Positions 7,726 to 13,601 of a stretch of 16,826 nt of DNA are shown here, piece by piece. Numbering within the stretch: the first letter of the stretch is position 1; each line of letters begins with the position of its first letter. The translations under genes and the position numbers were made by a program. Source of the stretch: a bacterium (GTDB taxonomy: Bacteria > Patescibacteriota > Minisyncoccia > UBA6257 > GWB1-50-10); the NCBI GenBank assembly GCA_021813265.1, contig JAKALF010000013.1, positions 1-16,826 on the forward strand, in the 5' to 3' direction. Below the pieces are notes generated by a model. That model did no database searches. It saw only the letters and a program-made list of their open reading frames with translations, and was not told the origin of the DNA.

Positions 7726-8634
7726 ATGGGAAAACACGGCAGTTTCATGATTATATTGTTTATAGCCGGCCTCCTCATTTTCCTCGCGTCTCAATTGCTT
7801 TCGGGGAAAATAAAGCCGGAAGGAGCCTTTTCTATTTTAAGTCTTACCCCAGGAACTAGTACGCCAATCATTGTTCCTCGTGAAAATCCTCCCTCGACGT
7901 CCAAGGGGGGATCGCGACACATTGAGAAAAAAGAAACCGTTATTCCCCCTCCCGGATTCACGGTAAATCAACTCTCTCCCTATTATCAAAAAGTCCGTGT
8001 TCAGTCGGTATATGGAACGTCCTATCTAGGGAGCGTAAGTACGTTTACGCTTCACGCCGACTATAACAACCAGAATCCCATAAACATAACGGGATGGAGA
8101 ATAAAGGGAAACAGAGAAGAAATATTAATTCCTCAGGCGATTGCCGACTATTCCTTCTATGGAGTCCTCTATCCCACCGACATAGCGGTAGAACCCAATG
8201 ATTACATATACGCGTATGGGACGAACGCCCCCGCGGGAGAAAATTTCCGTTTAAACAAATGCATAGGATATTTAAATGAAAAATATGCCTTTAATCCCTC
8301 GCTTTCAGGATCCTGTCCCTATGTGGACAGAGGTGAAATAGGCGGTTTTCCGGGAGATTGTCAGTCATATATATATTCGCTTTCAGGATCCTGCAGGACT
8401 CCTAAGGCTGACGAGTTAAATCGTTTTACCGCCCAAATCTATGACGCGTGCAGAAGATACATAGAAACGAATTTCAATTATGGGGCGTGTTATAGGGCTC
8501 ATAGAAGCGATAGGGATTTTTTCTCTCATGAATGGAGAATTTGGATAGGGAGACAATTTACTTTTGATCCACAACACGACGTTATCCGCCTTTTTGATAA
8601 AAGCGGATTACTGGTTGATCTATATACGTACTAA
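7726..8634 (+). CDS. Secreted or membrane-anchored lamin-tail-like protein with six cysteines
   Basis: A 302-residue protein with an N-terminal hydrophobic segment (about residues 7-25) serving as signal or anchor. A Pro/Ser/Thr-rich linker follows (about 40-75). The folded part begins near PYYQKVRVQSV and contains INITGWRIK, a pattern of lamin-tail (LTD) beta-sandwich domains. It ends with VIRLFDKSGLLVDLYTY, the final LTD strands. An insertion carries six cysteines (C179, C197, C212, C223, C242, C255), enough for three disulfides outside the cell. I recall similar cysteine-bearing proteins in Parcubacteria; their function is unknown, and surface adhesion or envelope structure is a guess. An exact 17-base in-frame repeat encodes SLSGSC twice. 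It lies four bases after leuS and overlaps the convergent protease gene by four bases. Confidence 0.75.
   Translation: MGKHGSFMIILFIAGLLIFLASQLLSGKIKPEGAFSILSLTPGTSTPIIVPRENPPSTSKGGSRHIEKKETVIPPPGFTVNQLSPYYQKVRVQSVYGTSYLGSVSTFTLHADYNNQNPINITGWRIKGNREEILIPQAIADYSFYGVLYPTDIAVEPNDYIYAYGTNAPAGENFRLNKCIGYLNEKYAFNPSLSGSCPYVDRGEIGGFPGDCQSYIYSLSGSCRTPKADELNRFTAQIYDACRRYIETNFNYGACYRAHRSDRDFFSHEWRIWIGRQFTFDPQHDVIRLFDKSGLLVDLYTY
8299..8393 (+). repeat. Exact 17-bp in-frame direct repeat inside the lamin-tail-like gene
   Basis: TCGCTTTCAGGATCCTG occurs at 8299-8315 and again at 8377-8393, 78 bases (26 codons) apart and in the same frame. Both copies encode SLSGSC. Confidence 0.85.
8631..8634. other. Four-base convergent overlap of two stop codons
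   Basis: The plus-strand TAA (8632-8634) and the minus-strand TAG (8633-8631) share bases. The two genes converge with no intergenic space and no visible terminator between them. Confidence 0.85.
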
Positions 8635-9677
8635 AGACGTTCGATAAGGGTAAGGTTCTTTTGAAATGTTTTAGTTCCTCTCAAAATTTCAAGGGTTGCC
8701 ACGTCTCCAATAGAACTATTTTCAAGAAAGTCCGGAATGCTTTTTGTCGCGGTTATCTTTTCCTTGTTCCAAGTGAGGATAATATCATGTTCCTTAATTC
8801 CAGCCTTATCCGCGGGGCTTTTAGGTATGACAGCGAGATCAAAGAAATGTTCTTTTAGAACCAAGGCGCCATAATCGACGGGAAGATTGAATTTGTCTTT
8901 TATGAACGCGTCAATGGTTACATAACGAACGCCCATGAGAGGCCGTCTGATATGTCCGTATCTTTTTATATCTTGAAGGTCGCGTTCCGCGGCATGGATG
9001 GGGATGGCGAAACTGATGTTTTCGGCTCCCGAAACAACAGCCGCGTTGATTCCGATGACGTTTCCATAGATGTCTACTAAGGGACCCCCTGAATTTCCCG
9101 GGTTGATTGACGCGTCGGTTTGTATAAGTCCCCGAAGTTCCTGAGGTTTTGAGGAAGGATCGGACTTAGCCGATACGGATCGGAAAAGGCCCGAGACAAT
9201 ACCCCTTGAAACCGTGTTGTTGAAAAGTCCCAAAGCGTTTCCAAAGGCTAAAACAGTCTGTCCTAACTCAACGCCTTTTGAATCCCCCAACTTCAATGTT
9301 TCAAGTTTTTCTCTCGGAGTTATGGAAAGGATAGCGATGTCGTTTATGGGGTCTGAAGCGACAATCTTGGCGTCATACATGTTTTCGGTGGATGTGGTAA
9401 CCGTGTATGTTACATTAATATCACTTATTACGTGTTTATTGGTTAGAATAATTCCCGACGCGTCGACAATAAAGCCGCTTCCTCCTCCAACCTGAACCAT
9501 GCCCTTTGAGTCAATTTTGTCATCGGGTATGGAAAGACGCATTTTTTTACCCCTCTTCTTTTGGAGAGCGGAAACTTCTTTTTGTATATCGGTAACCTTT
9601 TTTGAAAGGGTAATGGAAACAACCGCGGGCATGACCTGTTTTACGGTTTTAATGATGCGGGATTTTTCTTTTCTCAT
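8631..9677 (-). CDS. HtrA/DegP-like trypsin-type serine protease with PDZ domain
   Basis: A 348-residue S1C protease. The catalytic triad is H82 in LTNKHVI, D113 in NDIAIL and S196 in NPGNSGGP. A C-terminal PDZ domain covers about residues 255-345, with KSPADKAGIKEHDIIL. DegP-like enzymes degrade or refold damaged proteins, usually outside the membrane. Here no signal peptide or membrane helix is seen. The frame stays open to an ATG at 9725, but that codon sits inside a terminator hairpin. The ATG at 9677 is chosen because an extended -10 box (TGATAAAAT, box at 9690-9685) lies seven bases before it. A residue range of about 28-62 between the N-terminus and the protease core is charged and probably flexible. 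It converges with the lamin-tail-like gene. Confidence 0.9.
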   Translation of the reverse strand: MRKEKSRIIKTVKQVMPAVVSITLSKKVTDIQKEVSALQKKRGKKMRLSIPDDKIDSKGMVQVGGGSGFIVDASGIILTNKHVISDINVTYTVTTSTENMYDAKIVASDPINDIAILSITPREKLETLKLGDSKGVELGQTVLAFGNALGLFNNTVSRGIVSGLFRSVSAKSDPSSKPQELRGLIQTDASINPGNSGGPLVDIYGNVIGINAAVVSGAENISFAIPIHAAERDLQDIKRYGHIRRPLMGVRYVTIDAFIKDKFNLPVDYGALVLKEHFFDLAVIPKSPADKAGIKEHDIILTWNKEKITATKSIPDFLENSSIGDVATLEILRGTKTFQKNLTLIERL

Positions 9678-9684
9678 TACATAC

Positions 9685-9690
9685 ATTTTA
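9685..9690 (-). promoter_or_regulatory. Extended -10 promoter of the protease gene
   Basis: The minus strand reads TGA-TAAAAT with the box at 9690-9685. Only seven bases separate it from the ATG at 9677. There is no -35 match (GTGCTA at the expected place). A leaderless transcript is expected. Confidence 0.5.
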
Positions 9691-9716
9691 TCAGAAATGA
9701 TAATGATTAGCACGAA

Positions 9717-9747
9717 AGAAAACATCCCGGAGATCCGGGATGTTTTT
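9717..9747. terminator. Bidirectional terminator hairpin after the Lys/Ala-rich gene
   Basis: A perfect 10-bp stem, AACATCCCGG (9721-9730) with CCGGGATGTT (9735-9744), has the loop AGAT. T-rich sequence follows in both directions (TTTTT on plus; TTTTCTTTC on minus). It lies 13 bases after the stop of the small minus-strand gene and before the protease promoter, so it most likely ends the small gene's transcript. Confidence 0.85.
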
Positions 9748-9756
9748 GAAAGAGAA

Positions 9757-9843
9757 TTATCTCTTTTTCGCGGCTTTCTTTCTCTTGACTGGTTTCTTTG
9801 CTACGTTCTTTTTCTTCGCAGCGGCTTTTTTCTTTTTCATCAT
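9757..9843 (-). CDS. 28-residue Lys/Ala-rich basic protein
   Basis: The minus-strand ORF starts ATGATG (9843 or 9840) and ends TAA at 9759-9757. It encodes 28 residues, of which 14 are Lys, 2 Arg and 6 Ala, in an AAKK/KKAA pattern like the tails of histone H1 or of bacterial Hc1-like proteins. It is probably a nucleic-acid-binding peptide acting on DNA or ribosomal RNA; this is inferred from composition only. It is supported as a gene by a strong terminator 13 bases downstream and a TATAAT box upstream (9926-9921). A ~46-nt stem-loop lies in the leader. No Shine-Dalgarno site is seen. It sits between dedA and the protease, all on the minus strand. A low-complexity chance ORF is the alternative. 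Confidence 0.6.
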   Translation of the reverse strand: MMKKKKAAAKKKNVAKKPVKRKKAAKKR

Positions 9844-9858
9844 GGTTTATATAAGGAC

Positions 9859-9904
9859 AAAGAGTCCGATGGATTAAGCGCGTTGTCGACCTCAACGACT
9901 CTTT
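9859..9904 (-). promoter_or_regulatory. Leader stem-loop upstream of the Lys/Ala-rich protein gene
   Basis: In the minus-strand transcript AAAGAGTC (9904-9897) pairs perfectly with GACTCTTT (9866-9859). An inner CGTTG/CAACG helix (9897-9893 with 9885-9881) competes for one base. It lies between the TATAAT box and the start codon, so it would be the structured 5' leader. On the plus strand it is followed by CTTTTTG and could weakly terminate. Confidence 0.45.
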
Positions 9905-9920
9905 CTTTTTGTATAGTAGT

Positions 9921-9926
9921 ATTATA
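9921..9926 (-). promoter_or_regulatory. Consensus -10 box upstream of the Lys/Ala-rich protein gene
   Basis: The minus strand reads TATAAT at 9926-9921. The start site would be near 9914, about 70 bases before the ATG. There is no good -35 box at 16-18 bp; the upstream sequence is T-rich. Confidence 0.45.
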
Positions 9927-9944
9927 AAACAACTCTATCGAAAA

Positions 9945-10018
9945 AAGTAAAAAAACTGTGCATAACTCTGTTTAAAATCCAAAGAGTAAAAAAATTTCTC
10001 CGAACAGAAAATTATGCA
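9945..10018 (-). terminator. AT-rich hairpin after dedA, probable terminator
   Basis: On the minus strand TGCATAA (10018-10012) and TCTGTT (10008-10003) pair with AACAGA (9972-9967) and TTATGCA (9965-9959). CAG and seven T follow. The loop is long and the stem AT-rich, so strength is uncertain. It starts 15 bases after the dedA stop. Confidence 0.45.
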
Positions 10019-10033
10019 TTGAAAGTCGAATGG

Positions 10034-10651
10034 TTATTCTTCCAGTTTTTCCGAAAATCGCTTCGTGAGTTTTCGGTAACCATAAAACGTGAGCCAGGCA
10101 AGAATGATAATAATGCCGATAGCGTAAAGAGCGTTGTTGATGTAGTTGGAAAGGGTTGAATACGCGTTTCCAAAGAAATATCCGAGAGCCATAAAGAGAA
10201 GAGTTTTAGGAATGATAATGATTGAAATGGAGATAAAGAATTTTTTTACCGACATTCCGCTGCTTCCCGCTATAATAAGTCCGGGCATGGGTATTATGGG
10301 AGAGAGCTTTATCGCCATGAGTGTTTTTATAGGATGTTTTTCAAAAAAATAGTTTAATGTTTTCACCCTCTTTTCCGATGATTTGAAAATATGTCCGAAT
10401 CTATTGATAAACGCGATTGTGCCGAAACGGCCGATAGCGTACCATATAAAGTCACCCACTATATCTCCCAAAAAGGCGAGGATAAAAATGATTCCAAAGT
10501 TGAAATAACCGAATGTTATGGCAAATGACATCGCGGTAATCGTGATATGGCCCTCGAGAACCATCGCGAGAAATATAAAAGGATATCCATGATTCGTCAC
10601 CCATTGGAGCGCAAGAGGAAAAGTTTGATTAATAAAATCGGGGAGGATCAT
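10034..10651 (-). CDS. DedA family integral membrane protein (VTT domain)
   Basis: A 205-residue polytopic membrane protein. DedA/SNARE-associated features in order: a hydrophobic segment with an acidic residue (FIFLAMVLEGH), a G-YFNFG helix start, LGDIVGDFIWYAIGRFG, then KLSPIIPMPGLIIAGSSGMSVKKFF. The last matches the re-entrant loop motif usually written R-x-x-P...AG...M...F, here with Lys in place of the common Arg. Two hydrophobic helices and a basic tail follow. DedA-type proteins are now linked to undecaprenyl-phosphate or phospholipid flipping and proton-motive-force homeostasis; which applies here is unknown. A TATGAT box lies at 10677-10672, and no clear Shine-Dalgarno site is present. 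Downstream on the same strand are the Lys/Ala-rich gene and the protease, with a probable terminator between. Confidence 0.9.
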   Translation of the reverse strand: MILPDFINQTFPLALQWVTNHGYPFIFLAMVLEGHITITAMSFAITFGYFNFGIIFILAFLGDIVGDFIWYAIGRFGTIAFINRFGHIFKSSEKRVKTLNYFFEKHPIKTLMAIKLSPIIPMPGLIIAGSSGMSVKKFFISISIIIIPKTLLFMALGYFFGNAYSTLSNYINNALYAIGIIIILAWLTFYGYRKLTKRFSEKLEE

Positions 10652-10729
10652 GTGATGTTAAACCTAAGCATATCATAACGTAGGGTGTAAACCATTATGT
10701 GTTTGTCATTAAAAATAAAAATTTTTTAT

Positions 10730-10759
10730 GGAGCAACCCTTTCAAATCGGGAAGTTTCT
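10730..10759. repeat. 30-bp direct repeat, copy 1
   Basis: Identical at 29 of 30 positions to 11552-11581, in the same orientation; the only difference is G at 10750 against C at 11572. The match begins GGAGCAACCCTTTCAAATCG and ends abruptly at both sides. Copies flank the 156-residue hypothetical gene. Confidence 0.85.
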
Positions 10760-10789
10760 GTTCGTGTATTCTGATATATAAAAAACAAA

Positions 10790-10832
10790 CAGTTTTTAAA
10801 AAGAAAACAGACATCTTCTTACGAGAAGACAT
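10790..10832 (-). terminator. Terminator of the 156-residue hypothetical gene
   Basis: On the minus strand ATGTCTTCT (10832-10824) pairs with AGAAGATGT (10819-10811) with two G-U pairs and a CGTA loop. CTGTTTTCTTTTT follows. It lies about 41 bases after the stop codon. Confidence 0.65.
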
Positions 10833-10873
10833 ATAAATTATTGCAAACGCAAAACAAGAATAAAATTATCTAA

Positions 10874-11344
10874 TTAACTGTCGTTTCTCATAGCGTCGGG
10901 CCAGTTACTCTTATCCAAATCTTTATGATGAATAAGTGATGCTTTAAATTCAGGTTTGTATCCAGTTAGTTCTCCTAATATATCTCTAATATTATGATAT
11001 GCATCCAACGGTATGGCCGCAAACATTTCAGTTTTCTCACCTTGTTCTAGCTGATCAATAACCTTTACAGATAGAGTGAGTATTCGATCCTCTAATCTAT
11101 TTTTTAAATCATTAAGACGTTCATCTCTTAATTTCTTTTCTAGAGCTAATCCTTCAGCATCTAACTCAAAAAAATTTCCAGTTTCAAGAAAAGGATGTTT
11201 TTCTTGCATATTGTTAGTATCACCTACAAATTTTAGTTTTATATTATCAAAATAACCTCTGTTGGTTTCCGTCGCAAAACGATTTCCATAAACATTGAAT
11301 TCTCTTTTTTCAGGCATAGATTGAGGTTCTATTTTTTCTTTCAT
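10874..11344 (-). CDS. Hypothetical protein (156 aa)
   Basis: I do not recognise a family. The protein is soluble and acidic-to-neutral, with no signal peptide or membrane segment. A long charged helical stretch (about residues 62-108, Leu/Glu/Lys/Arg-rich) could form a coiled coil. The rest is mixed, ending near SNWPDAMRNDS. The start ATG has only a weak purine stretch (AAAGAAGAAAT) upstream. Its base composition is visibly AT-richer than infB or leuS. It lies alone between two copies of a 30-bp direct repeat, next to a tRNA-Ser, with its own terminator. This fits a small acquired unit. Its role is unknown. Confidence 0.65.
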   Translation of the reverse strand: MKEKIEPQSMPEKREFNVYGNRFATETNRGYFDNIKLKFVGDTNNMQEKHPFLETGNFFELDAEGLALEKKLRDERLNDLKNRLEDRILTLSVKVIDQLEQGEKTEMFAAIPLDAYHNIRDILGELTGYKPEFKASLIHHKDLDKSNWPDAMRNDS

Positions 11345-11520
11345 AATTATTTCTTCTTTAAATTTAATTGATTAAATTATGTACGACCTTTTATTGATAA
11401 TAAACATACTTAACAAATTTATACAAGCACTTACCTTCTGAAAAAATTTCTTTTGCTTTTCCCAAATATGGTTCGAATTATTTTCAGAATACACCATAAT
11501 TCAGAATTTCGCAAGTGGAA
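11345..11520. other. AT-rich spacer between hypothetical gene and tRNA terminator
   Basis: No gene or RNA is supported here. Minus-strand CATAAT-like and TTGTTA-like boxes may drive the 156-residue gene but are not well spaced. Longer frames through this spacer into the tRNAs are artefacts. Confidence 0.4.
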
Positions 11521-11521
11521 A

Positions 11522-11551
11522 AAGGAAACCTTGCAGCGGCAAAGCCGCCGC
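11522..11551 (-). terminator. Terminator of the tRNA-Arg/tRNA-Ser unit
   Basis: On the minus strand GCGGCGGC (11551-11544) pairs with GCCGCTGC (11540-11533), eight pairs with one G-U and a TTT loop. AAGGTTTCCTTTTT follows. It lies 35 bases past the tRNA-Ser 3' end, with direct-repeat copy 2 in between. Confidence 0.6.
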
Positions 11552-11581
11552 GGAGCAACCCTTTCAAATCGCGAAGTTTCT
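11552..11581. repeat. 30-bp direct repeat, copy 2, downstream of tRNA-Ser
   Basis: Matches 10730-10759 at 29 of 30 bases. It begins five bases beyond the tRNA-Ser(CGA) 3' end (minus strand) and ends at the first base of the terminator stem. It does not include any tRNA sequence. Confidence 0.85.
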
Positions 11582-11586
11582 TTCTG

Positions 11587-11674
11587 CGGAAGGGGTGGGA
11601 TTCGGACCCACGTGGGACTTTCGCCCCCAGCCGATTTCGAGTCGGAGCCGTTATGACCGCTTCGGTACCCTTCC
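11587..11674 (-). tRNA. tRNA-Ser(CGA)
   Basis: Acceptor GGAAGGG (11674-11668) pairs with CCCTTCC (11594-11588), with discriminator G. The anticodon loop is CTCGAAA, anticodon CGA, reading UCG. A long variable arm marks a class II tRNA. The T arm is GTGGG-TCCGAAT-CCCAC, with C instead of the near-universal U at position 55. CCA is not encoded (GCA follows). Confidence 0.93.
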
Positions 11675-11692
11675 ATGTTTTTCAAGAACCGG

Positions 11693-11764
11693 TGCCCCCG
11701 GTAGGAATCGGACCTACATTTTGTCCTTAGGACGGACCTGTTCTATCCATTGAACTACGGGGAC
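11693..11764 (-). tRNA. tRNA-Arg(CCU)
   Basis: Acceptor GTCCCCG (11764-11758) pairs with CGGGGGC (11700-11694), with discriminator A. D arm GTTC/GAAC. Anticodon loop GTCCTAA, anticodon CCT, reading AGG. T arm GTAGG-TCCGATT-CCTAC, again with C at position 55. CCA is not fully encoded (CCG follows). It is the first gene of a two-tRNA unit. Confidence 0.93.
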
Positions 11765-11789
11765 TCTCTCGTGCTTTCCCCTGTCTCAA

Positions 11790-11795
11790 ATTATA
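11790..11795 (-). promoter_or_regulatory. -10 box of the tRNA-Arg/tRNA-Ser unit
   Basis: The minus strand reads TGTATAAT, with consensus TATAAT at 11795-11790, about 25 bases before the mature tRNA-Arg 5' end. No clear -35 box. Confidence 0.5.
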
Positions 11796-11841
11796 CATGT
11801 AAGAGAAAACTATACGAGAATACCACTATTTATAAACCAAG

Positions 11842-11870
11842 TTGCTCAAACTCTCAAGATTTGATATTAT
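11842..11870 (+). promoter_or_regulatory. Promoter of the 100-residue hypothetical gene
   Basis: TTGCTC (11842-11847), a 17-bp spacer and TATTAT (11865-11870), preceded by TGA (extended -10). The ATG follows after ten bases, so the message is expected to be leaderless or nearly so. Confidence 0.6.
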
Positions 11871-11880
11871 TTGTCTGTTT

Positions 11881-12183
11881 ATGTCTGAAAGATTTTCCAA
11901 ACTCGAAAAAATATCTCCAAAAACGAGAGAAAACGTCTTTAAAATCATCAGTACTTTGAGGGAGGAGTTAAATATGGATATTGACATCGAAGAAACTCCC
12001 GATATTTTTACCATCATCAGAAATGAAGAAGGGGAAACGAAAGAAATAAATTTTACGAAAGTCGGCGACAAGATGACGGTTGGAAATTCTTCTTTTGATC
12101 TTTCAGAGGTAATTGAGGCAAGAGTCAGGTTTCCGAGTGATGGTGTTGCTGACGCGATAGAAAAGCTGAAATCTTTAAAATAA
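11881..12183 (+). CDS. Hypothetical protein (100 aa)
   Basis: I do not recognise a family. The frame is open from a TTG at 11842, but that codon is the -35 box of the promoter. The ATG at 11881 is therefore the start, giving MSERFSKLEK. The N-terminal half is a charged helix (about residues 1-35). The rest looks alpha/beta, with acidic DIDIEETPD and a two-stranded TIIRNEEGETKEINF-like hairpin, ending in a short helix. No signal peptide or membrane segment is seen. It is followed five bases later by tRNA-Val, so it is probably co-transcribed with three tRNAs and separated from them by tRNA processing. Confidence 0.7.
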   Translation: MSERFSKLEKISPKTRENVFKIISTLREELNMDIDIEETPDIFTIIRNEEGETKEINFTKVGDKMTVGNSSFDLSEVIEARVRFPSDGVADAIEKLKSLK

Positions 12184-12188
12184 ATATT

Positions 12189-12260
12189 GCGCCCTTAGCT
12201 CAGTGGTAGAGCGTTTGCATGACACGCAAAAGGTCATAGGTTCGATCCCTATAGGGCGCA
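12189..12260 (+). tRNA. tRNA-Val(GAC)
   Basis: Acceptor GCGCCCT pairs with AGGGCGC (12253-12259), discriminator A. D arm GCTC/GAGC. Anticodon stem TTTGC/GCAAA with loop ATGACAC, anticodon GAC. T loop TTCGATC. CCA is not encoded (CAT follows). First of three tandem tRNAs. Confidence 0.95.
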
Positions 12261-12269
12261 CATACCTAA

Positions 12270-12342
12270 GGGCCGTTAGCTCAGTTGGTAGAGCACTACT
12301 ATGGCATAGTAGGGGTCACCGGTTCAAATCCGGTACGGTCCA
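12270..12342 (+). tRNA. tRNA-Ala(GGC)
   Basis: Acceptor GGGCCGT pairs with ACGGTCC and contains the G3-U70 pair that identifies tRNA-Ala. Anticodon stem CTACT/AGTAG with loop ATGGCAT, anticodon GGC. T loop TTCAAAT. CCA is not encoded. Confidence 0.95.
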
Positions 12343-12346
12343 CAAG

Positions 12347-12438
12347 GGAGGGGTGGCAGAGCCCGGTCGAATGCGCCGCACTTGAAATGCGGTAAATCCG
12401 AAAGGATTTCGTGAGTTCAAATCTCACCCCCTCCGCCA
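12347..12438 (+). tRNA. tRNA-Ser(UGA)
   Basis: Acceptor GGAGGGG pairs with CCCCTCC (12428-12434), discriminator G, and CCA is encoded (12436-12438). Anticodon stem CCGCA/TGCGG with loop CTTGAAA, anticodon TGA. A long variable arm (AAATCC/GGATTT) and T loop TTCAAAT are normal. Confidence 0.95.
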
Positions 12439-12465
12439 GTTAGGAAATGAAAAAAAGTTTTCTTC

Positions 12466-12499
12466 ACATTTTTTGATTTTATGTGTGATTTCTTTTTTT
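12466..12499 (+). terminator. Weak terminator-like hairpin after the tRNA trio
   Basis: CACAT and ATGTG form a 5-bp stem with an A/T-rich loop and are followed by TTTCTTTTTTT. The stem is short, so this is only a candidate for the end of the 11881-12438 transcript. Confidence 0.3.
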
Positions 12500-12556
12500 A
12501 AATATAAAATAAGTTGTTACGCAAAATAATACAGTTTTACCTTCTCATTGCCGCAA

Positions 12557-13474
12557 TCAAATTCTGACTACAATAAGAGATTTTTCTTTTACCCACTCCA
12601 TTTCTTTGAAACGTTTACCGAGAATTTTTCTAAGTCTTCCTTCAATTACCTCGACGCTTGCTCTGCCATCAATATGATGACCCTCAAGCGCTTTTCGGAG
12701 AGGAGCGGTTTTTTTCTCGACAACATTATCAACTATCTCACGTAGCTCTGATAATGATTTTAGATGGGTAAGTTTCTTTCGGAATTCTGGAAGTGTAAGG
12801 TACGGAGCGAAGCCGTCGGTGTAAAGCACGACTACGTCACGCGAGGAAAGGCGATATGTTCCCGATTCGACATAACGTTCCGCTTCAGGTTCACCCGTGA
12901 TCACGCCATATCCGAGCAATTTATTCTCTTTACTGATCGCGTTTCGAACGAGTGTTCGAGCGAAGAGCGTCCATGTGCTCGATTCATAACCACGAACATC
13001 ATTCGGCCATGGGAAATAATGATGGCAGCCATCTTTCTGTAATTTTACCTTTCCATGTGTATCTATTATCATCACACCCGCGTCGCAGATATGAGCCCAA
13101 TTGAGAATATGACCATCAATGCGCGCCATCGCGGCTGTTGCGGCGAATAGACCGCGATGTTTGCGAAACACGTCGTATTTCGAACGGTTGTGATTTACTT
13201 TCTTTGCCGCGGCATTGCCCACTCTAAAACCATCTATAACCTTCGCGTCAGGATTCCGTTCAAAGTGATGAACAAACGCCCCACAAAACGCGCGACTTAA
13301 ACGACCGCTTCCCGATGACCTTGGATACTTACCCGCGTATTCAATATCTTTCCAAAGTCCAACGCCATCAGCTACCGCAAAAATTCCTCGTTTGGTGTTA
13401 TACGCGAGAAAATCCTCACGCGATCGCTCTTTGAAGAACGACGCGTTTTTCCAGATCGAGAAGACGGTTTTCAT
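12557..13474 (-). CDS. PP2C-like protein phosphatase, possibly degenerate
   Basis: A 305-residue protein resembling metal-dependent PP2C (PPM) Ser/Thr phosphatases. Visible motifs: D21 in REDFLAYN, like the first metal ligand region; ADGVG (D36, G37), like the DGxGG motif; a GLFAATAAMARI...AHICDAGVMIID stretch, like the GTT...GDS strands; and VVVLYTDGFAPYL (D220), like the SDG motif. The C-terminal DN/DD-x-T-x-I motif appears as KEKSLIVVRI, lacking the usual aspartate, so activity is uncertain. It would reverse Ser/Thr phosphorylation in the cytoplasm if active; the substrate is unknown. The frame opens at 13534, but the ATG at 13474 is chosen because TGATATAAT lies seven bases upstream. It has no partner kinase in the window. 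Confidence 0.65.
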   Translation of the reverse strand: MKTVFSIWKNASFFKERSREDFLAYNTKRGIFAVADGVGLWKDIEYAGKYPRSSGSGRLSRAFCGAFVHHFERNPDAKVIDGFRVGNAAAKKVNHNRSKYDVFRKHRGLFAATAAMARIDGHILNWAHICDAGVMIIDTHGKVKLQKDGCHHYFPWPNDVRGYESSTWTLFARTLVRNAISKENKLLGYGVITGEPEAERYVESGTYRLSSRDVVVLYTDGFAPYLTLPEFRKKLTHLKSLSELREIVDNVVEKKTAPLRKALEGHHIDGRASVEVIEGRLRKILGKRFKEMEWVKEKSLIVVRI

Positions 13475-13481
13475 ACGGTTT

Positions 13482-13487
13482 ATTATA
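13482..13487 (-). promoter_or_regulatory. Extended -10 promoter of the PP2C-like gene
   Basis: The minus strand reads TGA-TATAAT, box at 13487-13482, seven bases before the ATG. There is no good -35 box. A leaderless transcript is expected. Confidence 0.55.
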
Positions 13488-13601
13488 TCATTTAAAAAAT
13501 TTACTAAATCGGTCGGCAGAAATCTGAAAATCAAATTTTACTGCTACATCTTAAAATAATTTGAATGCACTTCGCCGTTGAAAATCGGACCTCTATCAAC
13601 T

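Noticed and set aside
9678..9725. Longer N-terminus of the protease starting at 9725, as a signal peptide
   Set aside because: The hydrophobic stretch is only about nine residues, the ATG lies inside a terminator stem, and a -10 box lies between it and the better start.
9707..9895. Minus-strand 62-residue frame rich in E, K and S
   Set aside because: It is another frame of the Lys/Ala-rich gene and runs through a terminator hairpin and into the protease promoter region; the 28-residue frame fits the signals better.
11431..11730. Open frames over the tRNA-Ser/tRNA-Arg region, including one with a GGIRTHVG-like string
   Set aside because: These are translations of the tRNA genes and their terminator; such strings are well-known false proteins from tRNA-Ser sequences.
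12203..12385. Plus-strand frame with an AVSSVGRAL-like string
   Set aside because: It is an artefact of reading through tRNA-Val, tRNA-Ala and tRNA-Ser.
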